Shown here: piece by piece, positions 57,472 through 64,000 of the stretch
Layout: each line of letters starts with the position of its first letter
Numbering within the stretch: the stretch's first letter is position 1
The notes under the pieces: model-generated
What the model was told of the DNA's origin: nothing
What the model saw: the letters and a program-made list of their open reading frames with translations, nothing else
The model's database searches: none
Made by a program: the position numbers and the translations under genes
Source: Poa pratensis
Taxonomy: Eukaryota; Streptophyta; Magnoliopsida; Poales; Poaceae
Direction: 5' to 3'
NCBI GenBank assembly: GCA_947311845.1
Contig: CAMZMU010000027.1
Location: forward strand, 77,972,825 to 78,036,824
DNA length: 64,000 nucleotides

Positions 57472-57566
57472 AACCAAGTATATATCGTACCAGCGGTTTC
57501 TCCACAAAGTATAGGCAGAAGCACCCAAGCTGTTTCTCGCAACACCATCATGGTGCAATCGATTAG

Positions 57567-57720
57567 GCTGGTGCCAGTGCACCGCCCGGCTATAGCCCGC
57601 CACGTCAGCTTTTACCCCACTCTCACCCCACTCTCACCTCACTCTCACCTCACGGTGCCAGTGCACGGGCTGTAGTGGCAGGCTGTAGCAACGTCAGCTT
57701 CTCTCTCCTCCACGTCAGCA
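57567..57720. repeat. Duplicated end-like motif and CCCACTCTCAC minisatellite
   Basis: GGTGCCAGTGCAC occurs at about 57570 and 57653, each followed by a CACGTCAGC-like phrase. In between lie four to five units of CCCACTCTCAC/CTCACTCTCAC. The GGCTGGTGCCAGTGCA phrase looks like a transposon terminus for the PIF/Harbinger-like unit to the right, but I found no matching inverse at the far side. Confidence 0.5.
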
Positions 57721-57889
57721 TTTCTTTTTCACATTTAGTTATTTCACTCGCTTTTGTTTAGACATTCAAAATAATGCAATAGAATTATTTTATTCAACTA
57801 AAAATATTACCGATTACATAGTAAATTAAAAAATTACATAAAAATTAAAAAATTACATAAAAAATTAAATAATAAATAAAAAATACATT

Positions 57890-59186
57890 CTAATCCTCCT
57901 CGTCCTCATCCTCATCATCTTGCAGCCCAAGCTCTTTTTCCACCATCTTCATGGCCTTCTCATGATAGCGTTTTTCTGCTTCGTCCATGTCTGTGGTTGA
58001 TCGGTCCTTCATTTTGTTCCATTGCTTGAGTAGCTTAGCCTTCACTAAACCACTCCACATGTTCTTCATTGCGAAGGCTTTACTTGCTACCTCACTGCTT
58101 GATGAGGATTCCTTCCCCTTCCTCCTTCCTTTCTCCTTCTCCCTCCGTGCTGCCGCCTTGGCCCTATCGCGGCCTATTGGACGCTCCTCCTCCGTGTCTT
58201 CGGATCCAGCGCCAGAGTTGTACTCACCAGAAACTCCGAGACGGCTTCTCTTGGCAGTGGAATCGGATCCACTACCAGGACCATGTTGTCCTTTCCACTT
58301 CGGTTCATTGCGAACCGCTTCCCACCAGTGGATGCGTCAGAAAGGCTGAGTCACTCTTATGTCATTCTCGTACCTCGCCTGCGCCGCCTTCATGACCATT
58401 GCATCGTCTGCTCCACTCTGACGTAACCTTTCTTCTTGGATGTAGTATCCGTTAAACAAGCTCACCTCACGGTTGTAGACGTTCCAATGATCCTTCAGTT
58501 GCTTCGCGGTCCGATGACGGGAAGGTGCCGAGGTAGAGTTGAAGGTGTCAGCTATCTGACCCCAAAAACTACCGCCGGTCTTGCTATTACCGGCGATAGA
58601 GTCCTTAGAGTGAAAAATCCAAGCATGAACCTACCCCGAAATAGATATTGTTAGTCAGCAGTTGTCCAGTGAAAATCCAAGCATGAATCCAAGCAAGAAA
58701 ATTCCATATTAAATAGATGACGGGTAATTAAATTACCAGTTTTTCCTCCTCCGCAGTTGTCCAGTCAAGCCTCTTTGGACGCTTAGGTTGGATTGTTTCG
58801 TTTTGAGACTCGGAGCCGGAGCTTTGAGCAGTGGGTGGAGGAGGTGGTGGGGGGTTTGGAGCATATGGCGCGTATGGAGCATATGGAGGTGGAGGGTATG
58901 GATACGGAGGTAGAGTCCCACTCCCGGTACCTGTAGGTGGAGCATGTGGAGGTGGAGGGTATGGATACGGAGGCGTAGGGTATGAACCATGTGGAGGTGG
59001 AGGGTATGGATATGGAGGTGGAGGGTATGGCCCCAGAGGTGGTGCGCCGGAGGGGAGTAATACTCGGGGATGCGGTGAAGAACCGACATCGGAGCGACGA
59101 TGTGTCGGAGAGAAATCTTCATGGGGAGGGACGTCGGACTGCAAGAGATCGGTGAATGCGGTCAAATCTGGAGACCAACCCGACAT
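57890..59186 (-). pseudogene. PIF/Harbinger ORF1-type Myb/trihelix-like protein, one premature stop
   Basis: Two exons. Exon 1 (59186-58737) starts MSGWSPDLTAF and is Pro/Tyr-rich with PYPPPP repeats. It ends in the start of a Myb-like domain (KRLDWTTAEEEKL). The intron 58631-58736 has GTAATT and GGTAG borders. Exon 2 (58630-57890) continues the domain (AWIFHSKDSIAGN, FWGQIADTFNS, RTAKQLKDHWNVYN), then a basic region and a C-terminal part (ASKAFAMKNMWSGLVKAK) ending in an acidic tail, the region often annotated as NAM-associated. The coding length is 396 residues. A TGA at 58337-58339, just before the HWWEAVRNEPKW stretch, truncates it. Such proteins are the DNA-binding partner of the PIF/Harbinger transposase, and domesticated copies also exist. 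No transposase ORF lies nearby. Confidence 0.7.
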
Positions 59187-59604
59187 GGTGGAGAGAAATG
59201 AGATGAAGTGGGGTGTGGAAGTGAGATGAACCAGGTGGGGGTATTTATAGGGGGTTGGGGATGAAATTTGGAATTTTTTGCAATTTTTTTTCGAATTTTT
59301 TGAAGCTCCAACGGATACCTCAACGGCTAGCTGACGTGGACGAATCAGAGCTCGCCACATCAGCTAGCCGTTGCTACCGCCCGCTCTCGCCCCACCCCGC
59401 CATCGCGTCGCCCGCCTCCCGCCCCACTCCCGCCTCCCTCTCGCCGCCCTCTCGCCGCCAACGCGGACGACAGCGGGGCGGTAGCGGGCGGGCGACGGAA
59501 CCATCGCCCGCCGCTGCCGTCCCGCCTCCCTATCGCCTCGCTCCCGCCCCGACCCGGGCGGTATCTAATCAGGATGGATGCACCTTGTAGCTCAGTAGCC
59601 TTCA

Positions 59605-59675
59605 TTCCTCACTCTCTCTCTCTCCTCACTCTCTAGAGAGAGCTAGATTCTCTTTCTCTCTCTCTCTAGAAGAAG
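59605..59675. repeat. CT microsatellite
   Basis: Runs of CTCTCTCT and the inverse AGAGAGAG interleave, with TCTAGA between. Simple-sequence repeat in the distal promoter region of the WOX3-like gene. Confidence 0.85.
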
Positions 59676-59709
59676 GTGGCCACGCGCATGCTATAATAAA
59701 CCCTGCCCG

Positions 59710-60503
59710 CAGTGGCGGATCTAGGACAAAATTGTTGGGGGTGCCAAGCTTAAAAACTTTCCTATTTACTTAGCATTCAGCAAGAATTTTTTCAAATACT
59801 AGTAGCATTTAGCAAGAATTTGTCCAAATATTAGTATATAAATGAATTTCTATACATTTTTAGGGGGTGCCATGGCACCCATGGCACCCATGGCACCCCC
59901 ACTGGCAGTGGCGAATTTACCATACCTCCGCCCTGGGCACGTGCCCGGGCTCTGTGCCGCGTCATGGCTGATCACCAGCGATGGCGGCGAGCTCTAATGG
60001 CGGCCAAACTTGCTGAAACTTCCAGGATTCGCGACGGGATGAAAAGAACGACCTATTTCAGTAGTTGGGCCATGATGGTAATTCCCTGGCAATGACCGGT
60101 CAGCTTCTTGGGCCTTAGTAACAGACCATAGCAGCCCATACGTGGCCTAGTATCAGCAGTTGGCATCAATCGATCGGTCTCCCAGGGAAAAAATCGATAG
60201 ATCCATCCATCCCCTCTTCAGTTTGTTCGGCTGGGCATTGGAGACTGATATGCTGAAATCTTGATGTCTTTTCTTAAAAAATTACAACTACAGATCTGTA
60301 GCTAGTATTAGTTGCATCCAGTTTTTGTACATTTTATTACCTATAAAAAACAACTTTCTATAAATCATCAGCTCGACAGTGCTTGAAGTGTTGAATTTTT
60401 TCTAGGTCCGGTTCTTTGTAAATCAAATGAAACATTTTGCTTGTTGTGTGCCCCGGCTTCGAGAAATCGCTAGCTCCGTCACTGCCCACTGGATACGCCC
60501 CTG
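59710..60503. mobile_element. hAT-type MITE (outer) in the WOX3 upstream region
   Basis: The left end CAGTGGCGGATCTAGG and the inverse of the right end, CAGGGGCGTATCCAGT, are imperfect terminal inverted repeats. The exact 8-bp duplication CCTGCCCG flanks it (59702-59709 and 60504-60511), the size typical of hAT elements. It contains no ORF. GGCACCCATGGCACCCATGG-like repeats lie at 59870-59900. Its right part is interrupted by a second hAT-type MITE. Without that insertion it is about 207 bp. Confidence 0.85.
59906..60484. mobile_element. hAT-type MITE (inner), nested in the outer one
   Basis: The left end CAGTGGCGAATTTACC and the inverse of the right end, CAGTGACGGAGCTAGC, are inverted repeats. 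The exact 8-bp duplication CCCACTGG flanks it (59898-59905 and 60485-60492). No transposase frame, 579 bp. Ends are related to those of the outer element, so the same or related transposases could act on both. Confidence 0.85.
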
Positions 60504-60660
60504 CCTGCCCGGCCATCGTTGGGCAACCAAACCAAAGCAACAAACCAGCCAGCCAACCAGCTTCCCTCTTCCCTTGTCTTCCTCATCCTAGTACACCTTT
60601 TGTCTCTCCACACGACACAAACGCGCCGTACCTAGCCAGATATAGTCTCTCGATCCATCC

Positions 60661-61585
60661 ATGGCGGCGATGGCGGAAGCAGCCGCGGCGGCGGCGTCGG
60701 TGACGGTGTCGGGCACGACGCGGTGGTGCCCGACGCCGGAGCAGCTGATGATCCTGGAGGAGATGTACCGGGGCGGGCTGGGCACCCCCAACGCGTCGCA
60801 GATCCAGCAGATCACGGCGCACCTCGCCCACTACGGCCGCATCGAGGGCAAGAACGTCTTCTACTGGTTCCAGAACCACAAGGCGCGCGACCGCCAGAAG
60901 CTCAGGAGGAGGCTCTGCATGAGCCACCACCTCCTCTCCTGCGCACACTACTACGTCGCCGCCAGCGCAGGACACCACCACCTCCTCGGCGCCGCCGCCG
61001 CCGTGGCGCCAATGCAGCAGCAGCACCAGCACTACTACTCCGCGTCGTGCGCCGGGGGTGGCTTCGACCAGCACCTGATCCCCACCGCCGTTGCATCCCC
61101 GACGGCGGCTGCGGCGGCTTATGCTGCTGCTGGGTACGGGTACCCGGCGTTTGCTTCCACCACGCCGCAGACGACGAGCCGGTGCGCCGCCTGGGTGAAC
61201 CCCTCGCCGCAAACCCCACTGTCGACGTCGACCTTCAACTACCAGGTTAGTACTTGTCCTCCATTATCGACTATAGCTAGTAACTCGTGAATGGTCTCGT
61301 CTCACTACGTGAGTACGTTACGTGCTTCTTGACCTAATCGATGAGGTTGTGTTCTTGTGACTGCTGGGAGGAAGCGGAGGAGGGTCGCCGGAGTACTCGC
61401 TGGGGAGGCTGGGAAGCTTCGGGGTGGTGGTGGACGAGGACACGTGCCGGTCGTCGCGCTACGAGCAGCAGCCGTTCATGCAGACAGAAGAAGCGGCGCC
61501 GGCGACGGGGATGTCCTGCAGGCCGCTCAAGACGCTGGACCTCTTCCCCGGCGCGATCAAGGAGGAACAGCGCGACGTCGCCTAG
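60661..61585 (+). CDS. WOX3: WUSCHEL-related homeobox protein, WOX3 type (probably WOX3B-like)
   Basis: A nuclear transcription factor. Residues about 20-85 form the WUS-type homeodomain: [19 protein letters not shown], helix-turn-helix region [18 protein letters not shown], and recognition helix [19 protein letters not shown]. The [16 protein letters not shown] start and [10 protein letters not shown] end are diagnostic of the WOX3 clade (PRESSED FLOWER, NARROW SHEATH), not WUS or WOX5. A His/Ala/Tyr-rich middle follows. The downstream exon encodes [20 protein letters not shown] and TAG at 61583-61585, with TLDLFP being the WUS box. The start at 60661 is the first ATG. The best donor, CAG/GTTAGT at 61245/61246, does not keep the frame with any AG before the WUS-box exon. 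A donor at 61280 (GTAACT) with an acceptor at 61370 does, giving about 277 residues. Clade members control leaf-margin and trichome development. Confidence 0.85.
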
Positions 61586-62987
61586 CTCCATTAGCTGGTC
61601 GCTCCTCCTCACCGACGGCCGGCGCTCCTCTGCTCCTTCTCACAGAGGGCCTGCGCCCGAGGCATGCACGGCGGAGACGTGAGGTCGGGGAACGCGGACG
61701 CTTGCGGCGTGGCAGCGCTCGCCGGCAACCTGGCGGAGCTGCTGGACGCTCTCCGGGCGAGGAGCAACGCCGCCAGCGGCTGGAACGGCACAAAAAGGTT
61801 TGGCGCGGCCGCTGCACTCGACGAGCCTCATGAAGTCTGCTACACCGTCGGCCAGCCTTTCGAACCCCCGCAGGCCGCAACGCGTCCATGCTCAGCTGCT
61901 CGCCGCCGTCAGAGGCGAATTGCTTCTTGCTCGCAAGAGCGACGCGCGTCGGCAGCCACCAGTGGCAAGTGTCCTCCTGGGGGGATACGCGGTGCTGGGC
62001 CGACGCGCTCGCCTCCGCGGTGGCGCACCTGAGCCTGTCGTGCCACCGGACGAGGCCGGTTGGTGATGTGTGCCAGTTGTCGGCTACTTGTCGGCCTCCT
62101 CGGTGGCTGCCTGGATCCTGAGCAGAGCCACCTCCATCCTCTCCTCATTCTCTCTGTTGTAGGCGTCCTCCTCACGCCGGACGACGAGGGATGAGCATAT
62201 CTCGCCGACCGCTGCTGAGCTGACGATCTCCCTCGCTGACAGTTCGGGCATACTTGCTCTGATCGGTATTTCAGACAAATACTTGTATCGTCCGCGAATT
62301 CTAGCCAGTTGAGTATATGTAATGACCGACCTGGCGACCTTGCTCTATTATTCAACTTGTTTGAAACCATAGTGTAAGGCTCAAGTTTGGAATCAACACA
62401 ATTGTTCTTGCAGGACCTACTTCTGAAAGTCGCTGACAGTGGCAATATACATATCAGGAACTAATAATATTTTGTTTGCGGGAGAGGAATTAAGAAGTTG
62501 ACATGCTGGTATTACAGAAAATATAAACGACCTTATCTATTTCGCCTCAAAATAAAAAAAAGTCACGTGTTCTTTCTATTTTTTAAGGAATTACCAACGT
62601 GTAATTTTTTTCACCGCAATCAATGTGTTATGGCATGTTTGGAAATATTGTTGGATATAAGCAGAATAGTAAGAAAGAGGATATCTATATTAATGTGTTC
62701 TTATATTTTTGTGATAGACTTTTTTCTGGAAGATCCTAATAAAGTACTTCCACTTGGATCTTGCCGCAACCACATCGGAGGAGAATACACATCAATTTTT
62801 GATCAACCTGTAGCAACACACAGGCAGCAATACAATTATCCATCACTAGAAAGCATTTCGATTGACAAGGCATTTTGAAACAGAACCTCCAACGTATAAT
62901 AGCTCTCATAGCGCAGCTTAACGAGCCAACGCCTACCCCGCGACCTTGCCTTCATCGCCGTTGCACCTCCGCCTGCCTTCTCCGACA
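61586..62987. other. 3' flank of the WOX3-like gene; no gene recognised
   Basis: 61590-62110 is GC-rich with overlapping open frames on both strands; none carries a domain I recognise. Part may be 3' UTR of the WOX gene. 62300-62880 is A/T-rich. One frame (62498-62878, 126 residues) has no known motif. Confidence 0.35.
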
Positions 62988-63009
62988 CCCCCCCCCCCCC
63001 CCCCCCCCC
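62988..63009. repeat. Poly-C homopolymer of about 22 bases
   Basis: A run of C after GACA and before GGATCC, inside a C-rich stretch. Long homopolymers of this kind are prone to sequencing and assembly error. Confidence 0.85.
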
Positions 63010-63879
63010 GGATCCCCCTGCCGCCACCCTGAGCATCCCTCTAACTCCACCCCTTACCGACGCTGGTGAACCCTCCTCGCACCCCAAACCTTAATTCCTC
63101 GCCGCCGGCGAGCTCTGCACCTGACCCCCACCCCCAAGTTAAGATCAGTCCTCACCTCCACCTGCACCGATGTGGTCGTCACCGGCTACATCCATCCCTC
63201 GCCTGGACGGCACGCGGCAAGCCGCGCCGTCCCCGTCGGTGGCGAGGCCGTCACGTGTTCTTCTTCTCCGTCCCGGGTCATCTTCTTCCTCCCCGACCAC
63301 CACTTGGGCCGACCCAGTTAATCACGCCAGGAAGGAACTGTAGGTGCGCGAAACGCTGCTAACCGGCGTAGAATAGGAATTGCCGCGGCACACCGCTGTG
63401 CGTGCAAGCGTAGGCACCGGCACGTGGGATAGTTAACACGCCAGATATGACAACGGTCGATTACCCTTGCAGAAATTGAATTAATGACGTACGCGGGTGA
63501 GAAACAATCCGTGTCCGTGCATGCATGCAATTCACTGGCCCATAAAACATTCACCCCCGTACGTATTGCTACGTACCATCGAAATCTCTTGCTTCGTCGG
63601 TACATGCACCCACGCAGGCGCAGCTATATATGCGTGATGTGCATACTGTGTTTTTCCCCAAGTACTTGTTCATGTGTTTTGGCACTCACATAATAACCGC
63701 GAAAAATCCAAACGGCTAGGCTAAACGAGTACAGAATTTTCAAGTTTAGTCACTACATGTAGTTTAACTTACAGGATTTTTTTCACCTTTTTAATTTGAT
63801 ATTTTTGAAAGAAAATGGCCAAAAGCTACAGAAATACAATCTTCTAAACTTCTAGGAAAAATGTGCTCAAACTTTCCTA
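63010..63879. other. No gene seen
   Basis: GC-rich start (63060-63300) followed by ordinary intergenic sequence with several ACGTAC and CATGCATGCA phrases. No supported feature. Confidence 0.4.
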
Positions 63880-64000
63880 CTCCCTCCGTTCATAAAAAGA
63901 TGTCTCAACCTAGGTCAAATTTGCATGTATCTACACACTAAATCATGTCTAGGTACATGCAAATTTGAGGTAGGTTGAGACATCCTTTTGTGAACGGAGA
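63880..64000. mobile_element. Stowaway-type MITE, cut by the window end
   Basis: Starts TA then CTCCCTCCGTTCATAAAAAG at 63880. The second half is a near-perfect inverse (GTTGAGACATCC...GTGAACGGAG) that runs off the window. Inner arms CAAATTTGCATGTA/ACATGCAAATTTG confirm the fold-back. Stowaway family (Tc1/mariner). Confidence 0.85.

Noticed and set aside
58831..59229. Plus-strand glycine-rich protein
   Set aside because: It is the antisense shadow of the Pro/Tyr-rich first exon of the minus-strand PIF/Harbinger-type gene.
60723..61250. Alternative plus-strand frame and minus-strand frames across the WOX exon
   Set aside because: Shadows of a GC-rich coding exon; only the frame from 60661 contains the homeodomain.
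60661..61585. WUSCHEL or WOX5 identity
   Set aside because: The homeodomain start ([16 protein letters not shown]) and end (RDRQKLRR) fit WOX3; WUS has an extra residue in the loop and WOX5 a different helix 1.
61334..62121. Gene downstream of WOX3
   Set aside because: Overlapping GC-rich frames on both strands. Apart from the WUS-box exon up to 61585, no domain or conserved start is recognisable.

Overview
The window is a stretch of a large, repeat-rich grass nuclear genome. It is almost certainly Triticeae (wheat, barley, Aegilops or a relative), judging from long nested CACTA transposons, a Ty3/gypsy retrotransposon, Stowaway and hAT MITEs, grass-type LINE 3' ends and a monocot WOX3-type homeobox gene. 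No bacterial, organellar, tRNA, rRNA or CRISPR signal was seen. Only one convincing host gene is present, the WOX3-like gene at 60661-61585.

Layout. 1-2269: decayed repeat sequence, plus a broken minus-strand coding fragment that looks like two tandem B3-like domains. 2270-6136: non-autonomous CACTA element (TSD ATC) carrying a solo LTR (2381-3887). 6137-7345: unassigned sequence with a 4 x 31-bp tandem array and a small MITE. 7346 to about 46990: one old minus-strand LINE-like retroposon, cut into three pieces (7346-7460, 19076-19858, 46462 to about 46990) by two large CACTA elements. CACTA-1 (7461-19075, genes on the minus strand) and CACTA-2 (19859-46461, genes on the plus strand, TSD AAG) lie head to head. 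CACTA-2 contains a Ty3/gypsy retrotransposon (29606-46312, minus strand, with two RNase H-like regions). That element's reverse transcriptase is split by CACTA-3 (34114-42688, TSD CCT). The nest is therefore four levels deep: LINE, CACTA-2, gypsy, CACTA-3. 46990-59570: intergenic sequence with a LINE-like retroposon (12-bp TSD), small MITEs, an LTR-like segment, a 5'-truncated LINE (15-bp TSD) and a PIF/Harbinger-type Myb-like protein gene with one premature stop. 59702-60511: two nested hAT-type MITEs with exact 8-bp TSDs, ending about 150 bp upstream of the WOX3 start codon. 61586-64000: unassigned sequence with a poly-C run and a Stowaway MITE cut by the window end.

How the genes relate. 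Each of the three large CACTA elements has the same two-gene plan: a TNP2-type transposase, then a second multi-exon protein with an N-terminal DNA-binding-like region, a proline-rich middle and a C-terminal Ulp1-type cysteine protease. CACTA-3 has an uninterrupted 1097-residue transposase ORF; the other two transposases are broken. CACTA-1 and CACTA-2 also share a TATA-containing block and palindromic arrays of the subterminal motif between their two genes, which looks like a control region for the second gene. The gypsy element carries a 3' array of about 40-bp units whose inverted arms covary. The WOX3-like gene probably acts in lateral-organ margin or epidermal development, as its clade does.
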